A model generated the notes under the pieces. It worked only from the letters and a program-made list of their open reading frames with translations, was not told the origin of the DNA and ran no database searches. Positions 27,180 to 36,271 of a stretch of 64,000 nucleotides of DNA are shown one piece after another. The position numbers and the translations under genes are program-made. The stretch lies in assembly GCA_964035015.1 (NCBI GenBank), contig CAXIUP010000126.1, positions 150,001-214,000 of the forward strand. The letters are read 5' to 3'. Source of the stretch: Corallium rubrum (lineage: Eukaryota; Cnidaria; Anthozoa; Scleralcyonacea; Coralliidae). How positions within the stretch are numbered: position 1 is the stretch's first letter; each line of letters starts with the position of its first letter.

Positions 27180-27500
27180 TCACACTAAAATACAAGTGCA
27201 TGTTTGTTGTTCTGGATCTTTCCACATTTCCTGTGTCGTATATCTGTTTACATGTAGTTTTAAATCAAAAATCAACCCGGGATTAACCACTGTTGTCCAA
27301 TAATGAACGTACTTCATTCTTTTCTTAACTTGACTTGATAAATTAACCACGTTAAAATAAACCACAGCTTCACCCGTTTTAAAAAAATCTTCTCTCACAC
27401 TAATAACTTTCAAATATGTAGCGTAACACTCCCTCAACTCGGGATATATTTGTTTGAGGGGGGTATATTTTCTTCTTATAATGTGATGCTCACCCATCAT
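27180..27500 (-). CDS. unknown 106-residue protein, paralogue of 28051-28389
   Basis: Shares the core IYP-x-L-(R/K)-EC-x-ATYLKV, then a F/Y-F-x-x-VNLS segment and a YWT motif with the 112-residue product at 28051. Its ATG overlaps the stop of the previous gene as TGATG. Ends in a short Cys cluster (CTCILV) that could be lipidated, which is speculative. No known family. Confidence 0.6.
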   Translation of the reverse strand: MMGEHHIIRRKYTPLKQIYPELRECYATYLKVISVREDFFKTGEAVVYFNVVNLSSQVKKRMKYVHYWTTVVNPGLIFDLKLHVNRYTTQEMWKDPEQQTCTCILV

Positions 27501-27694
27501 CAGGCTGCTCTTATCTTATCTTTTCTTTTATTCAGACGTTTTATAAGCGAAGAAAATACCCTTTTAAATTCTTCGCTATCTTCCACACGCGTTATATCTG
27601 CAGAGTCTGGAGGGTAATCATTTGCAATGAATTCATCATCGTCTGTATCTGAATAATTATCATAACTAGATTTCTCATACTCCTTCCTCTCCAT
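27500..27694 (-). CDS. unknown acidic 64-residue protein
   Basis: ATG 27694 is preferred; the longer frame starts in a hydrophobic, low-complexity stretch. The product is acidic (SDTDDDEF) with a basic tail (LIKRLNKRKDKIRAA). Its stop overlaps the next gene's ATG as TGATG. Confidence 0.45.
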   Translation of the reverse strand: MERKEYEKSSYDNYSDTDDDEFIANDYPPDSADITRVEDSEEFKRVFSSLIKRLNKRKDKIRAA

Positions 27695-27854
27695 ACCCTT
27701 TCGAATACTAAAAAAAATTCTAGGAAGGAATACATTAATTTTCCCTTCCCGTCGTATATAATTTTTTTCCCTCCAAAGAATTACAAATTTCACCGTATTT
27801 TTCACCCAGAATAAATTAAATACAAAAAAAAATTTCCCAGTTCTCATTTTTTTT

Positions 27855-28030
27855 TCTATGAATAAATAATCCCTTTTTTTCCGGTTTCGAAAAGGAAATG
27901 TTGAATGAATAAATTATCCCTTTTCCGGTTTCGAATGTCAATCATATTCAAAGGGAAAATTATGTTGAATAAATAAATTACCCTTTTCCGGTTTCGAATG
28001 TCAATCATCAATTTCATCCCGGTTTCGATA
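27855..28030. repeat. CCGGTTTCGAATGTCAATCAT direct repeats
   Basis: Four copies of (C)CCGGTTTCGA, two extended by ATGTCAATCAT, alternate with GAATAAATAAATTA-CCC spacers. This looks like a decayed tandem array upstream of the 27694 gene. Confidence 0.75.
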
Positions 28031-28050
28031 CGTTTATTTTAATTCTTTGA

Positions 28051-28389
28051 TTACATCACAATGCATTTTTGTAATAACCCTCCCCTTTTTTTTTTCCATA
28101 TCTTCTGCGGTGTCATGTGCTGTGTGTTTACATAGTTCATATAATCACAAGTATTTCTAAATTTATCAACTAGTGTCCAATAATATATATATTCCATTCG
28201 TGGTATTTCTGAATTATAAGATAAATTAACAGCGTCAAAAAAAATAACGTCTTCCATATAATGAAAATAATCATTTAATACATCAACGACTTTAAGATAA
28301 GTCGCGCAACATTCTTTTAACATAGGATATATATCATCAAATTCAATAAACTTTCGTTTACTAAGTCCTCTTGAGACTGACGACGTCAT
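28051..28389 (-). CDS. unknown 112-residue protein, paralogue of 27180-27500
   Basis: Carries IYPMLKECCATYLKVVDV, then FFDAVNLSY and YYWT, as in its paralogue about 900 bases away. Its ATG overlaps the stop of the 28386 gene as ATGA. The pair arose by local duplication within the right arm. Confidence 0.6.
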   Translation of the reverse strand: MTSSVSRGLSKRKFIEFDDIYPMLKECCATYLKVVDVLNDYFHYMEDVIFFDAVNLSYNSEIPRMEYIYYWTLVDKFRNTCDYMNYVNTQHMTPQKIWKKKRGGLLQKCIVM

Positions 28390-28634
28390 TCTCCATCAAG
28401 AATTTGCTTTAACAATATATTTCTTCGTAAGTCCTTCAAATAGTCTTTATGAATTTTTTCACGCACTTTCTCTCTTTCGCGCAATATCGCGTCAATATGC
28501 AGCCACACAGCAGTATGTAAATAAACGTCTCCTTCGAAGTTATTCTCCCGTAGCTTCTGAACAAAAAATTCCGCCGTTTCACATATCAATTTGTCAAGAA
28601 GCAACGTCGCACAGCCGTCCGTACCCTCTGACAT
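28386..28634 (-). CDS. unknown 82-residue helical protein
   Basis: Helical throughout (CETAEFFVQKLRENNFEGD, REREKVREKIHKDYLKDLRR). The ATGA overlap with 28389 suggests translational coupling. No recognised family. Confidence 0.5.
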   Translation of the reverse strand: MSEGTDGCATLLLDKLICETAEFFVQKLRENNFEGDVYLHTAVWLHIDAILREREKVREKIHKDYLKDLRRNILLKQILDGE

Positions 28635-28677
28635 CTCTCTAGCAATAAAGCAACAAATGAGATTTTCTAATCTTTTA

Positions 28678-28890
28678 TTACAACGAACCCAATACCGTTA
28701 ACAAATAAAAAATCTCCGCAAACCCAACTAAAAATACATTTCTATCAGGATAATTACCACAAAGAAAAAAATAATAAAAGGTTAGAAAGAAAAGTTTTTC
28801 ACAAACGAAAAATAGAAACATGTTCGTTATACGTTTTTTTATCAGCATATACACAACAAGTTCATCCATTAAGTTCAGATGTCTGTTCAT
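28678..28890 (-). CDS. small membrane protein, two predicted TM segments
   Basis: The 70-residue product has hydrophobic stretches at about 23-43 (MFLFFVCEKLFFLTFYYFFL) and 52-69 (VFLVGFAEIFYLLTVLG). Cytoplasmic or virion membrane localisation is inferred. It ends the 29298 cluster. Confidence 0.45.
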   Translation of the reverse strand: MNRHLNLMDELVVYMLIKKRITNMFLFFVCEKLFFLTFYYFFLCGNYPDRNVFLVGFAEIFYLLTVLGSL

Positions 28891-28893
28891 CGT

Positions 28894-29298
28894 CTAACGA
28901 TTACACCCCACCGAAATGTGTTCCGCCTGAAAGTTCAATGCCACAATATCAATCCCGTGTTCGACGCACTTACTATCCACACGTGTTTTTAACGTAGCGT
29001 TAGCTATCGCCGTCTCTTCTTTAAGAATCTGTAAAATTGGCGAAGGTACTGTTGTTATTTTTAGCTCTTCTTCATTCTCTAAAATTTTGCAAATATCTCG
29101 TTCACAACCTTTCCTGCTATAAAACGAAACGACGTTCCACTTCTCGGGAGATTCGCCAATATCTATCAACCTTTTGTCAATGCTTGATACTAACTCTTTG
29201 TTAATAATCGCCGTTTCGTCACCCACAATCGTTTCAACAACGTTTCTAAGCTTGTCTTGTTTATCTTGTTGCATTCTTAAATCTTCGAGGCTGCACAT
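28894..29298 (-). CDS. unknown 134-residue protein
   Basis: Acidic and helical with ETIVGDETAIINKELVSSI and a second similar ILKEETAIANATLKTRV segment, hinting at an internal repeat around ETAI-x-N. Stop lies 3 bases from the next gene. No family recognised. Confidence 0.5.
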   Translation of the reverse strand: MCSLEDLRMQQDKQDKLRNVVETIVGDETAIINKELVSSIDKRLIDIGESPEKWNVVSFYSRKGCERDICKILENEEELKITTVPSPILQILKEETAIANATLKTRVDSKCVEHGIDIVALNFQAEHISVGCNR

Positions 29299-29405
29299 CC
29301 GTGCTCCTCCTTAAATAAATAACACATCACTTCAATTTCAAAAAAAAATTTTTTTATTTAATTAACATAATCACACAAAAAAAAAATGAATTAACAATTA
29401 CACGA

Positions 29406-29843
29406 TCAGAAATTAAATTGTTTAAGATCGTTCCAATTCGATATATAAATTACGTTACGTACATATCCCTTATAATTGCAAAAATCGAATAATTGTTGTT
29501 CCTTAAATTTAACGCTACATGTCTTCACCGACGACAAACATTTCCTAATCAAAAAATAACGTTCTTTCCATTGTGTTGGTGCTGGATCATCTATCCACTG
29601 ACACGCTTTCATCATTACCATCGCTATTTCTCGAAGATCTCTTTCTTCGTTCGTGGGTAGAAACGTATAGATGTGGGGGAGAATCCTCAGCATCGAAATT
29701 ATGTCAGATTGAAAACTAATTAAATATTCCATTAGGAGATTAGAATCAGCATTGGTGATAGAATTACACTTTGCCATACGATATTCTGTCATGTAAATTC
29801 GTGTAGAAAGACTGCTCAGCAATTCATTCAACCTCTTCTCCAA
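29406..29843 (-). CDS. unknown 145-residue helical protein
   Basis: Helical N-terminal half (LNELLSSLSTRIYMTEYRM) with a central acidic patch and a C-terminal Cys/aromatic segment (FDFCNYKGYVRNVIYI). Start overlaps the previous ORF by 16 bases. Confidence 0.5.
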   Translation of the reverse strand: MEKRLNELLSSLSTRIYMTEYRMAKCNSITNADSNLLMEYLISFQSDIISMLRILPHIYTFLPTNEERDLREIAMVMMKACQWIDDPAPTQWKERYFLIRKCLSSVKTCSVKFKEQQLFDFCNYKGYVRNVIYISNWNDLKQFNF

Positions 29844-30121
29844 GTCGCCTTGGTTAAGCTGTTCAGGTTGAAAATTCTTTTTTTTTTGTCATACGAAGAA
29901 TATATGTTCTCGTTAAATAGTTTTCTGCAGAAAATTGTCAAGGGTTTATTATTAATTCTCGGTAGAGATCGTAAACACATGGAATGTTTTCTTATAATAC
30001 AACAATGAAGAGGACAACGTATACACCGTTTATAATAGTTTTTTATCGACGAGGCGTGTAACTTCGAACAATTTTCATTCACCACGTATACACGAACAGA
30101 GTCACTTCGTCCAATTTTCAT
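29828..30121 (-). CDS. unknown Cys-rich basic protein
   Basis: ATG 30121 overlaps the end of the 30102 gene. The 97-residue product has CIRCPLHCCIIRKHSMC, a possible zinc or disulphide knot, in a basic chain. No family recognised. Confidence 0.45.
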   Translation of the reverse strand: MKIGRSDSVRVYVVNENCSKLHASSIKNYYKRCIRCPLHCCIIRKHSMCLRSLPRINNKPLTIFCRKLFNENIYSSYDKKKRIFNLNSLTKATWRRG

Positions 30122-30443
30122 TGCTTTCCTCAAAAGCTTTCATATAAGAAAGAATTTGCGTATTCCACTTCGTAATAGATTGTGTGTCTTTAATTTCTTC
30201 AAATCGTTTAACATCTATACCCCAATAACGATGCTCATAAGGGATGGTACATTCCTCATCGGTATATATAGGTAGAAGAACTTTACGTGACTCGTCGTCG
30301 CTATTTGAAAGCGGCTCACTCACCCTTACTCCTTTAACACGTAGTTGTTGCTCACTACCGCATATTAATAAGGGTATTACTTCGTCGAGCATCATCACTA
30401 GAGCACCATAATACTTGTATACGGGTACGAATCGGTAAGGCAT
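30102..30443 (-). CDS. unknown 113-residue protein with YWG motif
   Basis: The first minus-strand gene inward from the right terminal-repeat promoter. Contains IPYEHRYWGIDVKRFEE, similar in layout to the HKYYWG segment of the 24379 product. No known family. Confidence 0.5.
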   Translation of the reverse strand: MPYRFVPVYKYYGALVMMLDEVIPLLICGSEQQLRVKGVRVSEPLSNSDDESRKVLLPIYTDEECTIPYEHRYWGIDVKRFEEIKDTQSITKWNTQILSYMKAFEESNENWTK

Positions 30444-30538
30444 TTTTCCCTCTTGTTATACCCGAATTACAATGCGCTATAAAAAAAAAATATAAAACAA
30501 AAAAATAAGAAAAGGAGGAGGAAAATATGTTGTACTGG

Positions 30539-30545
30539 TATAAAA
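30539..30545 (+). promoter_or_regulatory. TATA box for the right-end core-type gene
   Basis: TATAAAAACTAG matches the box at 7880. A start site about 30 bases on would lie past the ATG at 30555, so ATG 30664 is the better start and the 19-codon ORF at 30555-30614 (MRQKGGLFN) is likely not translated, though it resembles a core-type gene end. Confidence 0.5.
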
Positions 30546-30663
30546 ACTAGAAAAATGCGTCAGAAAGGTGGGCTGTTCAACATGCGTAAATTTAATAACG
30601 ATTGGTTCTCTTAATTATTTTAGAATAATTAATCAAAAAACGGAAAACGACGCTTTGTTCAAC

Positions 30664-30837
30664 ATGGCTCTAAAGAATAAACAAACAAAAAGAAAAAATA
30701 TAAAAAGAAAAAAAATAATTAATCAAATAAAATATTCTAGAAGAAAAACTAAAAGTCAAAAAGGCGGTTGGTGGTCAAAATTTAAAAAAAAGCATTTTCA
30801 GAAAGGTGGTGCACCCTGGTGGCATTTTGACTGGTGA
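30664..30837 (+). CDS. 57-residue basic core-type protein
   Basis: Very basic (KQTKRKNIKRKK) with two QKGG sites (SQKGG-W and FQKGG-A) and a Trp-rich end PWWHFDW; the Asp-Trp end matches the 16482 gene. The QKGG strings are candidate adenain-like cut sites. It is the outermost plus-strand gene at the right end, followed by TAATAAA. Confidence 0.6.
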   Translation: MALKNKQTKRKNIKRKKIINQIKYSRRKTKSQKGGWWSKFKKKHFQKGGAPWWHFDW

Positions 30838-31290
30838 TAAAAAAAAATTAAAAAATGTATTTTTTACTATTAATAAACATTGTTTTCACAAATTTTTTTT
30901 TTCTATGTTTTTTTTATTCTAATTTAAAAAATAATATTACTAAATAATCATACGTATAAGAATTCACAATCACTTCAACTTGGCTCTCGACAGCGTTACA
31001 TCCGGTGCTCCCGTCTCTCTTCTCGTCGCATGAACTCTTCGCGAAGAAACACGACGTTTGCGTGAAACGAAGAAGAAACAAGTTGTGTTTTATTGTTGAA
31101 ATGTAGTCTGAAACGTTTCACCGTCACAGACCACATTCCAGCACTATAAACATGATGATGTGAACAAGAAACTCAAGCATCCTTTACTACGTAAAAACAA
31201 AGAAAGGACATCCTTTTAGCAGTCAACCACAATGATATCATCGGTTATTATTGTGTTTGAATGCTGCAAAGATGATAAACAATCACGATA
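30838..31290. other. gene-free right-end spacer
   Basis: No convincing ORF. Bases 30970-31023 resemble the left-end inner region at 1050-1090 in reverse complement, so the terminal repeats once extended further. GCATTCAAACACAA near 31252 also has a match at 1097. Confidence 0.5.
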
Positions 31291-31614
31291 CAAGCAGACA
31301 ACACACGCACGCAGAAACAATAAACCACAATAAAAAAACACACACACACACCCATACAACACACCTCCTCGCACCCCCACCCAAAACACACAACCCACCC
31401 ACCCAAAAAAAACACCCCACACCCCTCCTAAAAAAAAATATGCTAATGAGATGAGCCAACACCCACTCTCGAACACCCCCCGGCCAAAATTATGCTAATT
31501 TTATACCTGCTCGACGCTGATTGGCTAATGAAAAAAATACTGCAATCTGATTGGTTAAAAACTAGTGCCAGGCCCCAACACATAAAAAAAATATATATTT
31601 CTCCATCACTACTA
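31291..31614 (-). repeat. right terminal inverted repeat of the Polinton
   Basis: This is the reverse complement of 599-923, with a few substitutions and small indels. It carries the same CCAAT/TATA promoter pointing inward and the same C/A-rich tract on the plus strand. The outermost shared base is about 31614; beyond it the sequence enters a C2H2/SAP ORF. Confidence 0.92.
31499..31554 (-). promoter_or_regulatory. inward Pol II-type promoter in the right terminal repeat
   Basis: On the minus strand, two CCAATCAG boxes (31554-31547 and 31524-31517) are followed by TATAAAA at 31505-31499. This is the mirror copy of the left-end promoter and would read towards the minus-strand genes ending the right arm. 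Confidence 0.6.
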
Positions 31615-31616
31615 TC

Positions 31617-32078
31617 ATGAGATCTAATTATGTAAGATCTTTTTATCTCCCTGAACACCAGCCAGCACCAACAACATATACATCCCACCTCAAGTCACGC
31701 ACCCCATCTCACTGTGAACTTTCTTGCTACTGTGATTGTGGCCGGCAGAAAGAAGTAGAAAGTCTGTACTGCTTGGTGTGCAATGGCAGCTTACTCGTTG
31801 TAGATTGTGCACGCCAGCACAAACTATTACCCGCAGTTATTGCCATCTTTAAACCAATTATTTGCAGTCAGTGTGATAAAAGGTTTGCAGATCCAGATGG
31901 TCTACAGTCACATATTGTTGTACATACAACTACAGCTAGCCAAAAGACAAGTGGTCCTAAATCAATCCCAAAGTGTATGTCTGTGGAAGAACTTAAGAAA
32001 TCTTTGAGGGATAAAGGTCTATCTACTTCTGGAAGGAAGGACATTTTAATTAGACGTCTAGAAGGTGCACTTCCTTGA
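31617..32078 (+). CDS. C2H2 zinc-finger and SAP-motif ORF flanking the Polinton
   Basis: The 153-residue ORF begins three bases outside the right terminal repeat. It has a Cys-rich region (CYCDCGRQKEVESLYCLVC), one C2H2 finger (CSQCDKRFADPDGLQSHIVVH pattern) and a C-terminal SAP motif (LRDKGLSTSGRKDILIRRL). SAP motifs bind DNA. GLSTSGRK also occurs in the minus-strand gene at 36763, so the two may come from related mobile genes. Its true 5' part may have been displaced by the Polinton insertion. Confidence 0.6.
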   Translation: MRSNYVRSFYLPEHQPAPTTYTSHLKSRTPSHCELSCYCDCGRQKEVESLYCLVCNGSLLVVDCARQHKLLPAVIAIFKPIICSQCDKRFADPDGLQSHIVVHTTTASQKTSGPKSIPKCMSVEELKKSLRDKGLSTSGRKDILIRRLEGALP

Positions 32079-34725
32079 TTTAAATGTAATTTTGTAGCTT
32101 TCTAAATATCTCCAGTGAGTTCCTAATTTTGGGGCAATAATTTATATTTTTGACCTTCAGATGGGAAAGAGTTACTATCTCAGGTAACTTTTTCTCTTCT
32201 GAGGGTAATTTTCTGTCTATTGTATAATTGCCATATAGACAGTCAGAAAAGTTGGTGAACTGCCAGTTCTGTTAACAAGTAGTGCTGAGGTTTTGCATTT
32301 AATATGAGTTTTTACTATAATACAACCCTGTTCTATGTCAGTAATTTTATTCTGGTTAGCACCATAATTTGAATTGTCTAATTGAACAGTCTGTCTATTG
32401 CCAATGACCTGCTGGGTATAATACAGCTGCCATTGTTGTTTTATTTATTAGTTTTATCATTGAATTACTATTGCATTATTGATGAAAGGTGAGGCCACGT
32501 CTCAAATGCAGATCATAAGCATACAGTATATTTTGTCTGGGTTATAACAAACTGGTACAAATTTGTGACTATTAATGTTGTAGAAAATGCTACAAAAGTC
32601 ACAGAGGAGCAGTTTAAAATCTCACCTTTATTTTGAAAAGAATTATTGATGATGTGCAGTGTGCTCGCAAAACATTGCCCCTTTTATAATAAAATTATGA
32701 AAATATATCCAATATTAATTTTTCTTAAGCTACAGTAGCTGCTTACCAGTAATAGACAATATGCGACAATGATTATAAACACTAGTTGTGTGACAAAAAA
32801 TTGTGATTGTAAATATAATTCTGGCCAAATCCCCCAGGGATGCCTATAATTTATCGTTAAAGTGATTGGACTCACCTCCCTACTGCGCATTACATTACAA
32901 CTTCTCCCTTATTCATTACTGTATCTAGAACCAATACATGGAAATAGAGGGGAAATCATTGCAAACAAAATATGTCAGAAAAACACAAGGTGTCGCAAGA
33001 ATTTTGACCAGGATTGTATGTAGTTACTTAACCCATTCCTGCTGAGCAGGGCCTTTATTTTCTTATAGGCAGTGTTAAATGCCAGATCAAATACAGTAAG
33101 TCCCCGCATATAAGAAACCAACATATAAGAAACTACAGCCTACAAGTAGAAAGAATAATTATTTCCTCCTTTATAAGAAAAAGCTATGTATAAGAAACTA
33201 GATAAGAAACTGAACAGCCTGATTTCAAAAAGTTGGTTTCTTATATGCAGGGACTTACTGTACTGACAACTGTAAGAGGCAGTGCACTTGTGACACTGTA
33301 TGAGAAAAATGTTGTCTCACAGTCAAATGGAAGCCTTTTATCTGGCAAACTGTTGGTGTTGCTTTGGCAGTGTGAAATATATGCTCAAATACTGTAGTTA
33401 TAAGGTTGCAAATGCTGATATTTCACTGGTGAGGCATTTTAAAGTTTAATAATCAGGGACTGGTTCAGAGGTGGATTAGTGCTAATCCTGGGTTAAAAGT
33501 TAATCGATAAAACTTTATATAATTATATAAATAAGTTTTGTGGAAACACCACGTAAACTATTTCTTTGCTAAGCTTTCGGCCTGTTGACTCAGAGCGATA
33601 AAACTTTACTTGATAAAACTTTTGTCAATACCAAGTAGTTCTGTCAGAATTCTGCTCTTCCTTTTTTTTATTTACCCAGGATTAAGTTGTATCAACCTTT
33701 GAACAACCTTCCCCAATACCATTATATTTCACAAAGAACAATATTGGAATACCATACAATACAGTACATTAATTCTAGAACATTTAGGAATTGTATTGAA
33801 ATTATTCAATGTTGCAAAGAAGTAATGTCTGGTGCAACATACATTGATAAATTAGTCATCTACTTTTGTACATAGTTATGCAAAAAATATAGAAACTTTA
33901 TATTATATTTGTTGAATTGTTGTGAGCAGCCATTTATTACTTTGTTCAGCTGGTGTAGCCTACAGGTATGTATTCGAGATGATGAGATTCATTGAAGTTT
34001 AGCAATGCTGTATCCAGAAATAATTTGTACACACAGGTCAATGGCAAACTTTTCCATAAAATATCAAGGATCTTTAATGCATGCTCTTAGTGTACTTCTA
34101 AGTGGAGTTCATTGATTTTAACTTTTTTTGATAAATTAATGAAAAATGGTATAGAGTTGGGCACCAACAACAAGGACATGCACTGCTAAATCCTTCATAG
34201 AATTATCATCCACATAGCATAAAAACCTCCAATAATAACAATAATTAAATATGTTGGTGCGCTTCAGTGTTAAGTTAATGTGCTTATAATTATATAATTT
34301 AAATCCATTGCAATCATTAGCTTTGAGGCTGTTGATATGGCATGAGACTTGTTTTAATATATGATCGACCACATTTATGTAAAGTAACACCAGGGAGTGG
34401 AAAAAATATTTGTCTTTTGAATCTCTGAAAATTACTTGCACCCCCAAAGTATTTATTATTAAACAAGTAATACCGAAAACAACAGCCTCTAAGAAATATG
34501 TTAATGAATATAAATGGTGGGGGAGACGATTCAACTTACAATAAATATTTAAGCATTAACATTACAAAGTGCTTGTAGTTGCAAGTTCATGGCAAAGTCA
34601 TCTTTGTCATACCTCCGCACGAAAAACGTTATGGTGGCTTTCTCGTGCTTTTGGGAATACTCCAACAGTATTGGAGTTTGCTCACCGACAACAACAGCTG
34701 CTCTTCCTTGATATTGAAGGATATT
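32079..34725. other. gene-free interval with a MITE
   Basis: Only short unsupported ORFs. The one clear feature is the inverted-repeat element at 33092-33262. The rest is ordinary AT-rich intergenic or intronic sequence. Confidence 0.5.
33092..33262. mobile_element. MITE, about 170 bp, pogo/Tc1-like ends
   Basis: TACAGTAAGTCCCCGCATATAAGAAACC at the left mirrors GGTTTCTTATATGCAGGGACTTACTGTA at the right. Ends CAGTAAGTCCC flanked by TA fit the TA target duplication of Tc1/mariner and pogo families. The interior repeats TATAAGAAAC several times and has no ORF. Confidence 0.8.
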
Positions 34726-35259
34726 TCATCCTGCTTCTTTAACCTTGGAATAATGGCGTTTTCGCAAGAAGTTGTCTCCCGAAAACCGCACTGGCGAAAA
34801 AACTTTTGTAGCTGTTGCTAAGCTATTGATGGTCACTGCGATTTGGCCTTTGATGTTATTACTTGTTAAAGTACATCCATAGCCAACACAGATTGTGCAA
34901 ATATGGCGGAATATCGTGTAGGGCACAAACAACTTTACAGGAGGCATCAGACCAGTATTTCGCGATCTCCCTAGTTTAGCTGCGAATGATTTCCCGATTT
35001 CCCGCAAGTATCCATCCACAAGATGGCCAGTTAACTCCAGCTTTAACAAGCACCTTTCTTCGAGCGTTGCATCTAAATTCTGCATTCCATAGTTCGGCTT
35101 AGTTTTACAGTGCCAAACAGCATCCAACCACTTTGACTCCACACTAAACTTCATAACAACCATTGCGCGATTCCAGAAAATGTCTCGTCTCTCCGTTTCC
35201 TCTACAAATTGTACTAAGTTTAGGTTCGACAGCTGCAATGTTATATCAGCTTCCGCCAT
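34726..35259 (-). CDS. unknown 177-residue ORF
   Basis: Starts MAEADITLQLSNLNL; an amphipathic N-terminus then a folded-looking domain with KLFVPYTIFRHICTICVGYGC. Its start lies within the 3' end of the YqaJ ORF. No family recognised; it may be a host exon or a transposon protein. Confidence 0.4.
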   Translation of the reverse strand: MAEADITLQLSNLNLVQFVEETERRDIFWNRAMVVMKFSVESKWLDAVWHCKTKPNYGMQNLDATLEERCLLKLELTGHLVDGYLREIGKSFAAKLGRSRNTGLMPPVKLFVPYTIFRHICTICVGYGCTLTSNNIKGQIAVTINSLATATKVFSPVRFSGDNFLRKRHYSKVKEAG

Positions 35260-36263
35260 GTTGTTTGGAAAAATTTGGAGGGAAAGACTTTCCCATGGGT
35301 GCGACCGCTGACAATCGAAGCCCGCGCTTTAGGGAGAAAATTACATAGCAACCGACCACCGTGAATAGATGTCGTACATCCTTGACAAAACCACTCTTCA
35401 GTTTCTCCAACATTTGTTACATTTGCACAATTAAAGTTGAACATTGCTCCACAAATATCACAACAAACACTATTTTCATTTGATTCAGGCCAGAGCTCTT
35501 CACATTCAAAAATAACTTTATCACATAATGAACAAAAGAAAATTGACTGCATATTAAGCAGTACCTTTACCATGTAAGACTTAAAAAATAACTCTAAATT
35601 CTGTAATGAATGTGTCCAGAATGCCAAATCATACTGGATTATGTCAACATGAATACCCTTTGTAGTCCAAACCACAAAAAAGGTTCTGGACATTCCAGTG
35701 GTGCTCATTTGCCCAGTGACTTGATAGTAGTACTTGTGGCTTCTTTTTAGTTGAATTTTTCCATTGACACATTCAAGAAAGTTTGTTTCATTCCACTTCT
35801 CTTCCACAGCATGCTCCCGGATACCAAAAGGACATTTAATTTCCACACATGCTGGTTGACAACACCCACATGTCATAAGACCATCAGGGCTTGCACCGAT
35901 GTAAGGCTTATCTTTCAACACCCAAAGCCCAGACTTTTTCATTATACAGTTTTGGTGCAGGGAAAGGGGAAAAGCATGAAATTCCCGAAAAGCTTGATCC
36001 TCCTTATCTCTACCCCATTTGATTGCTGGAAGGTGATCAATGGATGGACTGCCAAATACAAGATTAGCCACCATCTGTGTTGTTTTGGGCCTAACAGGCC
36101 CCCTATTTCTGGAGATGGAATCAATTTTGGTACTTACATCTTTAAAGTTGGATGATGTTATTCTTCCTTTTCTCTGGGCTAACCACGAAGGGGATTTTCC
36201 TTGCTGTCTTGTTGCCTTCTCAATACTTTGTACTTCACTTTCCTTGAGGGGTAGAATCTCCAT
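35241..36263 (-). CDS. YqaJ-type recombinase/exonuclease domain with PHD-like finger
   Basis: The 340-residue ORF has WLAQRKGRITSSNF, a WGRDKEDQAFREF Glu, IGASPDGL Asp and CVEIKCPF (ExK), the order of the YqaJ/lambda-exonuclease PD-(D/E)xK fold. A Cys-rich finger near the end (CCDICGAMFNFNC then WFCQGC) resembles PHD zinc fingers. It directly follows the SWIM ORF on the same strand. Related SWIM-YqaJ proteins are common in repetitive genes of invertebrates; the natural product probably spans the SAP, SWIM and YqaJ segments, here in three frames. Confidence 0.75.
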   Translation of the reverse strand: MEILPLKESEVQSIEKATRQQGKSPSWLAQRKGRITSSNFKDVSTKIDSISRNRGPVRPKTTQMVANLVFGSPSIDHLPAIKWGRDKEDQAFREFHAFPLSLHQNCIMKKSGLWVLKDKPYIGASPDGLMTCGCCQPACVEIKCPFGIREHAVEEKWNETNFLECVNGKIQLKRSHKYYYQVTGQMSTTGMSRTFFVVWTTKGIHVDIIQYDLAFWTHSLQNLELFFKSYMVKVLLNMQSIFFCSLCDKVIFECEELWPESNENSVCCDICGAMFNFNCANVTNVGETEEWFCQGCTTSIHGGRLLCNFLPKARASIVSGRTHGKVFPSKFFQTTWRKLI

Positions 36264-36271
36264 AAAACCAC

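Larger units (their letters stand above)
599..31614. mobile_element. Maverick/Polinton (adintovirus-like) element, about 31 kb
   Basis: The element is bounded by inverted repeats at 599-923 and 31291-31614. It encodes the Polinton hallmark set: protein-primed PolB, packaging ATPase, adenain-like protease, double-jelly-roll major capsid, penton-like minor capsid and retrovirus-type integrase. Polintons are usually about 15-20 kb, so this copy is large, and the extra length is accessory genes in both arms. No 5-6 bp target duplication is seen. Frameshifts in PolB and the protease suggest either a partly decayed copy or base-calling errors. The call rests on gene content plus terminal repeats. 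Confidence 0.95.

Noticed and set aside
599..31620. Target-site duplication at the Polinton ends
   Set aside because: Alternative borders from AGTAG and AGTGATGG were tried by eye; none gives matching 5-6 bp flanks.
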